This document shows, one piece after another, positions 26,456 through 34,404 of a DNA stretch of 64,000 nt. Source of the DNA: Bacteroidota bacterium. Its GTDB lineage: Bacteria > Bacteroidota > Ignavibacteria > Ignavibacteriales > Ignavibacteriaceae. The stretch is from contig JAIUOE010000008.1 in assembly GCA_020161395.1 (NCBI GenBank), forward strand, positions 1 through 64,000, in the 5' to 3' direction. The first letter of the stretch is position 1. The number at the start of each line of letters is the position of its first letter. Position numbers and translations under genes: made by a program. The notes under the pieces were generated by a model. The model made no database searches, was not told the origin of the DNA, and worked only from the letters and a program-made list of their open reading frames with translations.

Positions 26456-26730
26456 CTAAAACTTCATCCCAGGTCTCCCTTCATCCTTCAGCCATTTGTT
26501 TAACAAGTTCTTCACTGGTTTGTGAGAAGTTATTGAAGTCATTTTTGATTCGGGTGACTTCTTGTTTGATGCTGTTCAGTGCTTCGCTCTGGTAGGTCGT
26601 GGTGGCTCCGAGATATCATATGAGACCGGCAGAGGTACTTAATGTATTGCCTGATTGAATAGTCTCAATACCTATCGTTCTTTTGGATGGGTTTTCTTCC
26701 GTTTGGTGTTTGAATATCTAACAAGACTCT
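26456..26730 (-). pseudogene. Decayed gene tail, copy 1 (family unknown)
   Basis: On the minus strand the sequence reads through PSKRTIGIETIQSGN, then an in-frame TGA, then ALNSIKQEVTRIKNDFNNFS and SEELVK. After a frameshift it reads KWLKDEGRPGMKF and stops with TAG at 26456-26458. The end closely matches that of the remnant at 28259-28545 (RLKDQGKPGVKF). The helical, charged character is all that can be seen; I do not recognise the family. Confidence 0.55.
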
Positions 26731-26910
26731 ATATATTTCCACATTTTTAGCAACGGGAAATGAAGAATTCTGATGTTTTGGAATCTCCAAATTTAGTCAA
26801 TTAATATTATGAAACTTTACTTTCTTACAAACCTTAATATTTAATACTCGTGAATAGGATCCAAAAGAACATTCTGCTGAAAATTTGCTTCCTTTAATTT
26901 CTATCTCTAT

Positions 26911-28101
26911 TTATTTTCCTAATGAAAAATCATACAGTGGTCGTAACAGATTTAAATAATCAATCGAAGTCTTAACAAAGTCTTTTGAGTTTAATATTTT
27001 ATCGTCCCGTTCAAAGCTGAAGTGACACCAGGTAAGGATTAATGGGTATTGATCGGCCTTCTTTTGAATAAAAACGACATCATCAAACTTAATATCCACA
27101 CCACATTTAACCGATGCGACCGGAATATTATCATAAGTCCTTATTCTTTTAAATTCCCGTTTTTGGAGTTCATAATGAAATCCTGGCAAGTTGCTTAACA
27201 ACTCTAACAGAGTGTAAGGTTTTGCATTAACATATTGGTAAAATCTATCAGCCGGGGTTTTGCCTTCTACAATGAAGCCGATTGAAAAGGTGTTCCTATC
27301 GAGAACAAAATTAAAATGGGGGACATTAACTTTGGATTTAGTTTCATCAGACAAGGTTCCCCAAATGTGATCACTTTTCACTTGTAAATTACCAACTTCA
27401 ACTTTCAATCCTTTATACGATGGAATGGATTGTATTTCCATCTGAATTGCATCCAGATATTTTATTAGTTTCTGCTTTACTATTGATCTTATCTCTTTCT
27501 TTGGATCGTCATCAATATATAAAAAGGAATCAAAATCTTCTTTTGTGAATCCATTAAACGGTGCCATACCAATGTTCTCCATGTATTTAAGAAATTGAAT
27601 AATGATGAAATTATCCTCGACTTTTTTTCTGTTCATTAAATATTTATTGAATATAAGATAAATCTCTTCCCAGGTAATAAACCTCAGACGAGAATCGGAG
27701 ATTTTGTTGACTACACTCAGATCAGAATAGCGAGGAGTTATTATAATTAGATGTGATTCTCCAATTGACGCCAGATGATTATTGATCTGTTTCTCTTCTA
27801 ACCGAGCCTGCACTTTACTTTCAATATAATAATCGGTTTTGCCTATTTGGATCTGTGCATCAGGTCGGCTGTAAAGTTCAGAAACCTGCATATCATAATT
27901 GGGAATCTGGTTTGTGACAAACGGAATATTTAGATTTTTTAGAAGATGATAGAGAAGTTCAACATTAGAGTATTCCAATGTGTTTATCAATGCTTTAGTA
28001 GTATTATCTTCAATTTGTTTCTCAGCTATTCTATTGGAACCGTGAGCTCCTCTGAAGTAATAGAAGATATTACGATAAGGATTAAATTTTTTCATTTTCA
28101 A
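26911..28101 (-). CDS. PD-(D/E)XK nuclease-like protein, possible orphan restriction/defence gene
   Basis: The 396-residue protein starts with FNPYRNIFYYFRG, followed by a helical segment. A clear PD-(D/E)XK core comes next: RPDAQIQIG at 79-87 and, after a strand, YYIESK at 91-96 (D81, E94, K96). The remaining 290 residues are not recognised; they mix helices and strands and could bind DNA or a partner. No helicase, methylase or membrane segment is present. It is convergent to the type I restriction operon and lies between two decayed copies of another gene. This context and the nuclease core suggest a defence function, which is inference. The ATG is followed closely by a second Met (MKMKK); either may start the protein. 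Confidence 0.65.
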   Translation of the reverse strand: MKMKKFNPYRNIFYYFRGAHGSNRIAEKQIEDNTTKALINTLEYSNVELLYHLLKNLNIPFVTNQIPNYDMQVSELYSRPDAQIQIGKTDYYIESKVQARLEEKQINNHLASIGESHLIIITPRYSDLSVVNKISDSRLRFITWEEIYLIFNKYLMNRKKVEDNFIIIQFLKYMENIGMAPFNGFTKEDFDSFLYIDDDPKKEIRSIVKQKLIKYLDAIQMEIQSIPSYKGLKVEVGNLQVKSDHIWGTLSDETKSKVNVPHFNFVLDRNTFSIGFIVEGKTPADRFYQYVNAKPYTLLELLSNLPGFHYELQKREFKRIRTYDNIPVASVKCGVDIKFDDVVFIQKKADQYPLILTWCHFSFERDDKILNSKDFVKTSIDYLNLLRPLYDFSLGK

Positions 28102-28551
28102 AGGTTTCTAATAAATCAACTTTATCTATGATTATTTTTGTGTTTTTGGTAATTCTGGTTTTCAATTCTTCAATAAAACACTATCCCATTAAATTATCAA
28201 CTGTACTCTGTCCAGTGCAAAAAATAAATCTAATTGAAGTTCAAATCTAAACATTTACCTAAAATTTCACGCCCGGTTTACCTTGGTCTTTAAGCCGTTT
28301 GTTTAGCCGTTCTTCACTTGTTTTTGAGAAGTTGTTAAAGTCATCTTTGATGTGGGTGACCCCTTTTTTTTATGTTATTGAGGGCTTTGATTTGGGATAC
28401 TGCAGTGGTTTAAAGATATTTTGTTAGAACGGGAATGAACAATCGCGGGATTATGTGTATGGTTGGCCACAATATCTATCCCGCTTTGAGAGGGGGTTTT
28501 CTGTGGCTGTTCCGGCTACGACAGTTTTATCTTTACCCCTAGATTCGTATT
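28102..28551. other. Intergenic region containing the second decayed gene copy
   Basis: Apart from the remnant at 28259-28545, this 450-bp stretch holds only A/T-rich DNA, presumably including the promoter of the nuclease-like gene next to 28101. Confidence 0.45.
28259..28545 (-). pseudogene. Decayed gene tail, copy 2 (family unknown)
   Basis: The minus strand reads VVAGTATENP, then with frameshifts SGIDIVANHTHNPAIV, an interrupted stretch, and VTHIKDDFNNFSKTSEERL with KRLKDQGKPGVKF before a TAG at 28259-28261. It is a homologue of the 26456-26730 remnant with independent lesions, including an A-run where the frame is lost. Confidence 0.55.
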
Positions 28552-28968
28552 TTGGGCAGACGAATTTTAATAATCACTAAAGGATCTCCGATTTTGAGAA
28601 AAGACCTCTCCTCGATAGATCAGTATATCTCTGAAGCTGATGAGAAAGCAAAGGAAATGCTTCGTTCGCTGCGCGAAATAATTTCTGAAGCTGCACCGGG
28701 AACAACGGAGTGTATAAGTTATGGCATGCCCGCTTTTCGTCTCCGGCGGGTGGTTGTGTATTTTGCAGCTTTCAAAAATCATGTCAGCCTTTTCCCCGGA
28801 GCCTCGGGTGTGGCAACCTTCGCAGAGGAATTGAAGCAATGGAAGTGTTCAAAAGGCACGATACAATTCCCAATTGGTCAACCGCTTCCGGTCGAGCTTA
28901 TCCAAAAAATTGTTGCTTTCAGGTTGGAGGAAGAAACGGAAAGAGATAAGTCAAGAAAACACAGTTGA
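28552..28968 (+). CDS. DUF1801 (YdhG-like) domain protein
   Basis: The product is up to 138 residues. SSIDQYI, the helix up to ISEAAPG, then TECISYGMPAFRL, VYFAAFKNHVSLFPG and CSKGTIQFPIGQPLP are the typical DUF1801 pattern. This small cytoplasmic alpha/beta fold is of uncertain role; some relatives are linked to iron handling. The start is unclear: the longest frame uses a TTG at 28552, but family members usually begin close to SSIDQYI, so a later TTG near 28594 is possible. It is single and not part of an obvious operon. Confidence 0.75.
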   Translation: MGRRILIITKGSPILRKDLSSIDQYISEADEKAKEMLRSLREIISEAAPGTTECISYGMPAFRLRRVVVYFAAFKNHVSLFPGASGVATFAEELKQWKCSKGTIQFPIGQPLPVELIQKIVAFRLEEETERDKSRKHS

Positions 28969-29020
28969 CATTCGCCTGAATAATTGTGCAATTGTCACCT
29001 CTTTTCAGTTTATGAGAGTT

Positions 29021-29180
29021 TGTCGGTAGGACAATCGAGGACGATTGTCGCTCCTTTTCAGATTGTTTGGGTTTTGTCGGCAGGACAATCGAGGACGATT
29101 GTCGCTCCTTTTCAGATTGTTTGGGTTTTTCGGTAGGACAATCGGGGACGATTGTCGCTCCTTTTCAGATTATGATAATT
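29021..29180. repeat. Three tandem copies of a 53-54 bp unit with an internal palindrome
   Basis: Each unit carries GACAATCGAGGACGATTGTC (third copy with one G for A), a perfect 8-bp stem with a 4-base loop, followed by GCTCCTTTTCAGATT. CGG(T/C)AGG landmarks lie at 29024, 29078 and 29131. A fourth, degenerate piece precedes the array near 28990. Confidence 0.85.
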
Positions 29181-29255
29181 TGTCAATAAACAATACAGAT
29201 TGAAAATCCGTGGCAATCTCCCAAAGGGATGCCTTCGGCACGTTAAATCGGTTTT

Positions 29256-29310
29256 ATCCGTGTTCCATTCTTCCATCCGTGGGATCCGTGTTTAATCCGT
29301 GAAATCCGTG
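29256..29310. repeat. Cluster of five ATCCGTG words
   Basis: ATCCGTG occurs at 29256, 29275, 29284, 29295 and 29304, spaced 9-19 bp apart. Looser words of the type ATCTGCGT follow to about 29360. Confidence 0.7.
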
Positions 29311-29364
29311 TAACCATAAGCCACTCTGCGTTAATCTGTTTAATCTGCGTGTATCTGCGTCACC

Positions 29365-29437
29365 TACCCATATGTCGCCACAAGGGCTTTTATTTAATTG
29401 GTCGTTGTGTTTCTACCCATATGTCGCCACAAGGGCT
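29365..29437. repeat. 24-bp direct repeat, period 49 bp
   Basis: TACCCATATGTCGCCACAAG plus GGCT occurs at 29365-29388 and again at 29414-29437. Copies are identical. Confidence 0.85.
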
Positions 29438-29560
29438 CGTATGTCTCAGCTCATAGATCATAGTTCAAAGCTCATAGCTATTACAAGTGATCTCAATAAA
29501 TTATTTGTAATAATGGTCTTGGGTTCTTATATTTGTAGTTCGATTTTTTGGACAATTGCG

Positions 29561-30067
29561 TTGAAAATAAAGATATCCGCATTGGAGTTTGGCAGGAACG
29601 AGTTGGATTACACAGGAAATGTGTCAGAACTTGGTCTGGAAGCCCCATTTTACGGTAAATACGAACTTTTTATATCGATTGACAAGACACATCAGCAGCT
29701 TTTGGTGGATGTGAATTTGCTTGTAAATGCGAAATTTGAGTGCGACAGATGCACGGCAGACCTCGAGTCAAAGCGGGACATAGGCTTTACACTTCTCTAT
29801 CTTTTTGATGAAAGAAGCAAGGAAACTGATGATCCTGATGTAAATTATTTGTCGAGGGAAGCGGATAAAATAGATATTACAACTGAGTTGTACGACTATG
29901 CTTATCTTGATATTCCATTCAAGAAATTGTGCAGTGAAGACTGCAAAGGGTTGTGTCCCCGCTGCGGAACAGACCTGAATAAAAGTGATTGTAAATGTGA
30001 CAAAGACCCGATAAACCCCGTTTGGGCGGATCTTGAGAAACTAAAAGACGATTTTAAAGAAGATTAA
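29561..30067 (+). CDS. yceD: YceD/DUF177 family protein
   Basis: From a TTG at 29561 the product is 168 residues, the usual size of the family. The longer frame from 29372 runs through repeats and is unlikely to be translated. Conserved parts are CDRCTADLE in the middle and LCSEDCKGLCPRCGTDLN near the C-terminus, a cysteine-rich, possibly zinc-binding region. The ending VWADLEKLK is typical. The protein is linked genetically with ribosomal protein L32 (rpmF follows after 29 bp) and, in some bacteria, with 23S rRNA accumulation. It heads the lipid-synthesis cluster. Confidence 0.85.
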   Translation: MKIKISALEFGRNELDYTGNVSELGLEAPFYGKYELFISIDKTHQQLLVDVNLLVNAKFECDRCTADLESKRDIGFTLLYLFDERSKETDDPDVNYLSREADKIDITTELYDYAYLDIPFKKLCSEDCKGLCPRCGTDLNKSDCKCDKDPINPVWADLEKLKDDFKED

Positions 30068-30096
30068 TTAATAACTTAAATTGACGGAAATTAGCG

Positions 30097-30276
30097 ATGC
30101 CAAATCCTAAAAGAAAAATGTCGAGAACCAGAAGAGACAAAAGAAGAACACACTACAAAGCTGTTGCTCCTTCAGTAGGTTCATGTCCAAATTGTGGTGA
30201 AGTGAAAATGAATCACCATGCATGCCCTTCCTGCGGATATTATGCAGGAAGATCGATGTTTCTTCCTAAGAAATAG
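30097..30276 (+). CDS. rpmF: Ribosomal protein L32
   Basis: This 59-residue protein begins MPNPKRKMSRTRRDKRR, the standard bL32 start, and has the zinc-ribbon cysteines CPNC and CPSC (about 31-34 and 44-47). It is the zinc-containing form. The gene lies between yceD and plsX, its usual place. Confidence 0.95.
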   Translation: MPNPKRKMSRTRRDKRRTHYKAVAPSVGSCPNCGEVKMNHHACPSCGYYAGRSMFLPKK

Positions 30277-30293
30277 TCTGAACGGCGAATAAT

Positions 30294-31346
30294 ATGCAAA
30301 GCCCCGGAAAATTGTCCGGCAAGTGTAGAGTTGTGCTTGATGCGATGGGTGGGGATTTTGCCCCCCTGAACGAGATAAAAGGGGCTATCGATGCGGAGAA
30401 GGAAGATAATGATCTGGAAGTGTGGCTCTCCGGGGATAAAAACCGGATAGAGCAGGTGCTTGCGGAGAGTAATCTACAATTCGACAAAAACCGTATCATA
30501 GACGCAAGTCAGGTTGTGATGATGAGTGATCAGCCATCACAGGCGTACAAGGAAAAACAGAACTCTTCACTGGCAATCGGATTGCGTTTTGTAAAAGACG
30601 GCAAGGCTGATGCATTTGTGAGTGCCGGAAACACCGGTGCAGTTATGTTGTTTTCAACATTAATTTACCGGAAAATTAAAGGAATAGACCGCCCTACGAT
30701 TGGCACACTGATGCCATGTATCGGCGGTTTTTGCACAATATTTGATGCCGGTGCGAGTGTTGATTCGAAAGCCCATCACCTTGCGGAGTATGCCGTCCTC
30801 GGTTCCATTTATGCCGAAGAGATGCTTGGAAAGCCAAATCCAAGAGTCGGTGTTATAAGTGTGGGCGAGGAAGAAACAAAAGGGAACGAAGTTTCAAAAA
30901 AAGCCCTGCAGATGATCAAGCCTCTCGGTCTCAATTTTATCGGGAATGTAGAGGGGAAGGATATTTTTAAAGGAAATGTGGATGTGGCCGTCTGTGACGG
31001 TTTTACAGGCAATATCCTTTTAAAGTTTGCAGAAGGAGTAATGTACCTGCTGAAGCATCTCTTCAAAGAGTATGCAGATCAGGGCATTTTTAATAAAATT
31101 AAAGTTGGCTTGTTCAAAAGTTCACTAAAATCGATCTTTTCCAAGCTCAACTATGAAAATTACGGTGGTGTGCCACTTCTCGGTGTGAACGGGATAACGA
31201 TAATAGGACACGGATCAAGTTCACCTCTTGCAATTAAAAATATGATACACAAAGCTGCAGAAGCACACCGGAAAGACCTGCTTGCGAAACTCGCGAGTGC
31301 GATTGCAATCCGTAATATCGACCACAACGAAGGAAACCCCGAATGA
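30294..31346 (+). CDS. plsX: Phosphate acyltransferase
   Basis: The 350-residue protein converts acyl-ACP to acyl-phosphate, the first step towards phosphatidic acid in the PlsX/PlsY route. Family signatures are VVLDAMGGDFAP near the N-terminus, SAGNTGAVM near residue 118, CDGFTGNI near 240 and GHGSSSPLA near 305. Its TGA stop overlaps the fabH start (ATGA). Seventeen bases separate it from rpmF. Confidence 0.95.
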   Translation: MQSPGKLSGKCRVVLDAMGGDFAPLNEIKGAIDAEKEDNDLEVWLSGDKNRIEQVLAESNLQFDKNRIIDASQVVMMSDQPSQAYKEKQNSSLAIGLRFVKDGKADAFVSAGNTGAVMLFSTLIYRKIKGIDRPTIGTLMPCIGGFCTIFDAGASVDSKAHHLAEYAVLGSIYAEEMLGKPNPRVGVISVGEEETKGNEVSKKALQMIKPLGLNFIGNVEGKDIFKGNVDVAVCDGFTGNILLKFAEGVMYLLKHLFKEYADQGIFNKIKVGLFKSSLKSIFSKLNYENYGGVPLLGVNGITIIGHGSSSPLAIKNMIHKAAEAHRKDLLAKLASAIAIRNIDHNEGNPE

Positions 31347-32347
31347 CCAACAATTCCAAAATAAATGCCACGATTACCGCGGTAGGCATGTATGTGCCTG
31401 ATGAGGTGCTCGACAATGATTATTTTTCAAGTTACCTTGATACGAATGATGAATGGATAGTATCGCGAACCGGAATTAAAGAGAGAAGAATTTTAAGAAA
31501 TGGTGCCACAAGCGACCTTGCATATGGTGCCTTAAAAGATTTAATGGACTCATCGGACCTGAAAGCCGAAGAGATTGACGCAATTATTGTTGCCACCGTG
31601 ACCCCCGACATGCTTTTCCCTGCAACCGCATGCCTGGTACAGGAAAAAATCGGAGCGAAAAACGCGTGGGGATTCGACCTTTCAGCAGCGTGCTCAGGAT
31701 TCCTTTTTGCGCTCCAGACTGGTGCCAGTCTTGTGGCATCGGGCGCATATAAGAAAGTGGTCGTAATCGGTGCTGACAAGATGAGTTCCATTGTGGACTA
31801 CTCTGACCGGAACAATTGTATACTGTTCGGAGATGCAGCCGGAGCGGTTTTGCTTGAGCCGACTGAAGATAAATCACTTGGAATAAAGGATTCGATACTT
31901 CATGTTGACGGTTCAGGAGCCGATTATTTGCACATGAAAGGTGGCGGAAGCCTTAATCCACCATCACATGAGACCGTTGACAACAAGATGCACTACCTCT
32001 ATCAGGAAGGGAAAGCTGTTTATAAAAGAGCAGTTCTCGGAATGGCAGAAGTATCGGCTGAGATTATGGAGAAAAACGGTTTGAAGGGTGAGGATGTGGC
32101 ATGGCTCGCACCACATCAGGCAAACCTTCGCATCATCGATTCCACTGCGAGCAGAATGGGAGTCGGTATGGACAAAGTGATGCTGAATATTGAAAAATAT
32201 GGAAATACAACCTCGGGAACCATCCCCACCTGTCTGGCAGAATATTACAGAGCCGGAAAAGTAAAAAAAGGTGACAATGTGATTCTTGCCGCCTTTGGTG
32301 CCGGATTTACATGGGGTTCGATTTATCTTACCTGGAGCATGGACTAA
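31343..32347 (+). CDS. fabH: 3-oxoacyl-ACP synthase III
   Basis: The 334-residue enzyme starts fatty-acid synthesis by condensing acetyl- (or branched) acyl-CoA with malonyl-ACP. The catalytic triad is visible: C117 in SAACSGF, H257 in APHQANLR and N287 in GNTTSGT. Length and order are normal. The ATGA overlap with plsX implies coupling. Confidence 0.95.
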   Translation: MTNNSKINATITAVGMYVPDEVLDNDYFSSYLDTNDEWIVSRTGIKERRILRNGATSDLAYGALKDLMDSSDLKAEEIDAIIVATVTPDMLFPATACLVQEKIGAKNAWGFDLSAACSGFLFALQTGASLVASGAYKKVVVIGADKMSSIVDYSDRNNCILFGDAAGAVLLEPTEDKSLGIKDSILHVDGSGADYLHMKGGGSLNPPSHETVDNKMHYLYQEGKAVYKRAVLGMAEVSAEIMEKNGLKGEDVAWLAPHQANLRIIDSTASRMGVGMDKVMLNIEKYGNTTSGTIPTCLAEYYRAGKVKKGDNVILAAFGAGFTWGSIYLTWSMD

Positions 32348-32348
32348 A

Positions 32349-33263
32349 ATGGCAAAGAGGGCTCTACTTTTCCCCGGACAGGGTTCCCAGTATGTCGGAA
32401 TGGCAAAAGACCTCTACGACAATTCTGTTGAAGCCAAAGAAATGATAAAGACCGCAGATGATGCGCTCGGAGTTCCCCTTTCCTTTATAATGTTTAACGG
32501 TCCCGAAACCGATCTGAAGCAGACTGAATATACACAGCCTGCAATTTTTGTTCACAGCGTTGTGCTTGCATCACTTCTAAGACGACTCGATTTTGAAGGA
32601 GCTGCGGGGCATTCACTCGGTGAATATTCAGCTCTGGTTGCCTGCAACGCCGTGCAATTTTATGATGCTGTAAAGCTCGTGAGGTTCAGAGGTCAGGCAA
32701 TGCAGCAGGCAGGAACCGATTTTCCCGGTACAATGGCTGCGGTAATCGGTCTCGACAGACCCGCTCTCGAAGAGATTTGTGCCGAAGCATCCGCAACAGG
32801 CATAGTTCAATGTGCCAACTTCAATTCGCCCGGACAGATTGTTCTTTCGGGAAGTGTCGATGGTGTATTGAAAGCGATGGAACTTGCAAAAGCAGCCAAG
32901 GCAAGGCTTGTCACTCAGCTTCCCGTTTCGGGAGCATTTCATTCCCCGCTTATGCAATCTGCAAAAGACAAACTCGAAGCAAAACTTGATACAGTTCATT
33001 TCTATGACGCAAAATTTCCGGTTTACGCAAATGTGACCGCCAAACCCGTCACAGAGAAGGAAGAGATAAAGAAAAATCTCTTTTTACAGGTAACTGCACC
33101 TGTTTTGTGGGAGGATACAATTCGCAACATGATAGCTGACGGCTTCGATGAATTTGTCGAAGTGGGTCCGGGGAGAGTGTTGCAGGGTCTTGTAAAGAGG
33201 ATTGACCCCTCTGTTGCAACCGCCGGAATAGATAAATACGCAGATATTGAAAAATATTTATAG
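32349..33263 (+). CDS. fabD: Malonyl-CoA:ACP transacylase
   Basis: The 304-residue protein loads malonyl groups onto ACP. Start chosen at ATG 32349, just after fabH, giving the standard MAKRALLFPGQGSQ; a longer frame would overlap fabH. S89 in GHSLGEY is the nucleophile and H198 in GAFHSPLM the partner base. QGSQ near 11-14 forms the oxyanion loop. Confidence 0.95.
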   Translation: MAKRALLFPGQGSQYVGMAKDLYDNSVEAKEMIKTADDALGVPLSFIMFNGPETDLKQTEYTQPAIFVHSVVLASLLRRLDFEGAAGHSLGEYSALVACNAVQFYDAVKLVRFRGQAMQQAGTDFPGTMAAVIGLDRPALEEICAEASATGIVQCANFNSPGQIVLSGSVDGVLKAMELAKAAKARLVTQLPVSGAFHSPLMQSAKDKLEAKLDTVHFYDAKFPVYANVTAKPVTEKEEIKKNLFLQVTAPVLWEDTIRNMIADGFDEFVEVGPGRVLQGLVKRIDPSVATAGIDKYADIEKYL

Positions 33264-33309
33264 CTCTATATTCATTATTAACTAATATTTAATATATTTC
33301 GAACCCAAT

Positions 33310-34056
33310 ATGACAGAATTAAAAGAGAAGAGAGCACTCGTAACAGGCGGCTCCAGAGGAATCGGAAAAGCGATAGTTGAAGAGCTGGCAAAACAGGGCT
33401 GCTCTGTCGTTTTTACTTATCAGTCCTCGGAAGAAGCTGCAAAAGCCATCGAGGCTGAGCACGCTGCCGAAGGAAGAAAAGTACTCGGATTCAAGGCTGA
33501 TGCTGCAAGTTTTGAGGATGCTCAAAAAGCGGTCGATTTCACTGTTCAGAATCTCGGCGGATGTGATTTCCTGGTGAACAATGCCGGAATCACCCGCGAC
33601 AAATTTCTGATGATGATGAAAGAAGCCGATTTCACCGAAGTAATGGATGCCAACCTTAAGAGCGTTTTTAACTACACAAAGGCTGTAATGAAGCCGATGA
33701 TGTCGCAGAGATTTGGAAGAATAATCAACATCACTTCTGTTGTGGGTCTTACCGGTAATGCCGGACAGTCCAATTATGCAGCCAGCAAGGCGGGCATGAT
33801 AGGCTTTACCAAATCTGTTGCGAAGGAAGTTGCTTCCAGAAATATTACTTGTAATGCAGTTGCCCCCGGTTTTATTCAGACCGACATGACTGCGAAACTT
33901 AAAGACGATATCAAACAAGAATTATTAAATCATATTCCGCTAAAAGCTCTCGGAGAGCCCGGACACATCGCCAAAACTGTTGCGTTCCTCGTTTCTCCGG
34001 CTGCCGACTATATAACCGGACAGGTTATAGCCGTCGATGGCGGGATGACGATGTAA
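33310..34056 (+). CDS. fabG: 3-oxoacyl-ACP reductase
   Basis: This 248-residue SDR reduces 3-oxoacyl-ACP with NADPH. It has the cofactor motif VTGGSRGIG at 11-19, NNAG near 90 and the catalytic S143, Y156 and K160 (YAASK). The C-terminus ITGQVIAVDGGMTM is the usual one. It sits between fabD and acpP as in many bacteria. Confidence 0.95.
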   Translation: MTELKEKRALVTGGSRGIGKAIVEELAKQGCSVVFTYQSSEEAAKAIEAEHAAEGRKVLGFKADAASFEDAQKAVDFTVQNLGGCDFLVNNAGITRDKFLMMMKEADFTEVMDANLKSVFNYTKAVMKPMMSQRFGRIINITSVVGLTGNAGQSNYAASKAGMIGFTKSVAKEVASRNITCNAVAPGFIQTDMTAKLKDDIKQELLNHIPLKALGEPGHIAKTVAFLVSPAADYITGQVIAVDGGMTM

Positions 34057-34091
34057 TTTTTTATTATTAACTTAACAAATAGGAGTAGATA

Positions 34092-34331
34092 ATGGACATT
34101 GAAGTAAAATTCAATCAAATTATTCAAGACAAACTTGGCGTAGAAGAATCACAGATCACACCTGAAGCAAGCTTCAGAAACGATCTTCAGGCAGATTCAC
34201 TCGATCTCATGGAGCTTTTCATGGCTTTCGAATCAGAATTTAACATTCAGGCACCCGAAGATCAGGTTGAAAAACTTGATACAGTTGGTGCTGCACTTGC
34301 CTTCATCAAAGAAGAAACAAGCAAAAAATAA
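34092..34331 (+). CDS. acpP: Acyl carrier protein
   Basis: The 79-residue acidic protein carries the 4'-phosphopantetheine site S36 in ADSLDLMEL. A ribosome-binding site AGGAG lies 8 bases before the ATG. It carries the growing acyl chain for all Fab enzymes encoded around it. Confidence 0.96.
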   Translation: MDIEVKFNQIIQDKLGVEESQITPEASFRNDLQADSLDLMELFMAFESEFNIQAPEDQVEKLDTVGAALAFIKEETSKK

Positions 34332-34404
34332 CTTCTCTTTTGCCGGGTGGGCTGCCCAGAAGTGAGCAGTGATACCCGGCTTTACTTTTTTCAGGCACTC
34401 ACCT

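Larger units (their letters stand above)
26211..26910. other. Intergenic region after hsdS with a hairpin and a decayed gene
   Basis: This 700-bp gap between convergent hsdS and the nuclease-like gene contains a bidirectional hairpin at 26400-26435 and the minus-strand gene remnant at 26456-26730. 26731-26910 is A/T-rich with no feature I can support. Confidence 0.5.
28969..29560. other. Repeat-rich intergenic region upstream of yceD
   Basis: This 590-bp stretch contains three hairpin-bearing tandem repeats (29021-29180), a cluster of ATCCGTG words (29256-29310) and a 24-bp direct repeat (29365-29437). A frame open from 29372 into yceD crosses the direct repeat and has no family similarity before 29561, so I treat it as non-coding. 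Confidence 0.6.

Noticed and set aside
26456-26730. Remnant read as a methyl-accepting chemotaxis protein end
   Set aside because: The helical, Q/S/E-rich text is suggestive, but no MCP hairpin signature is present and the paralogue at 28259 does not support it.
29021-29180. CRISPR array
   Set aside because: Only three units, the supposed spacers are the same sequence, and there are no cas genes in the window.
29372-29560. N-terminal extension of YceD
   Set aside because: It is encoded by the 24-bp direct repeats and low-complexity DNA, and family members start at the position of the TTG at 29561.
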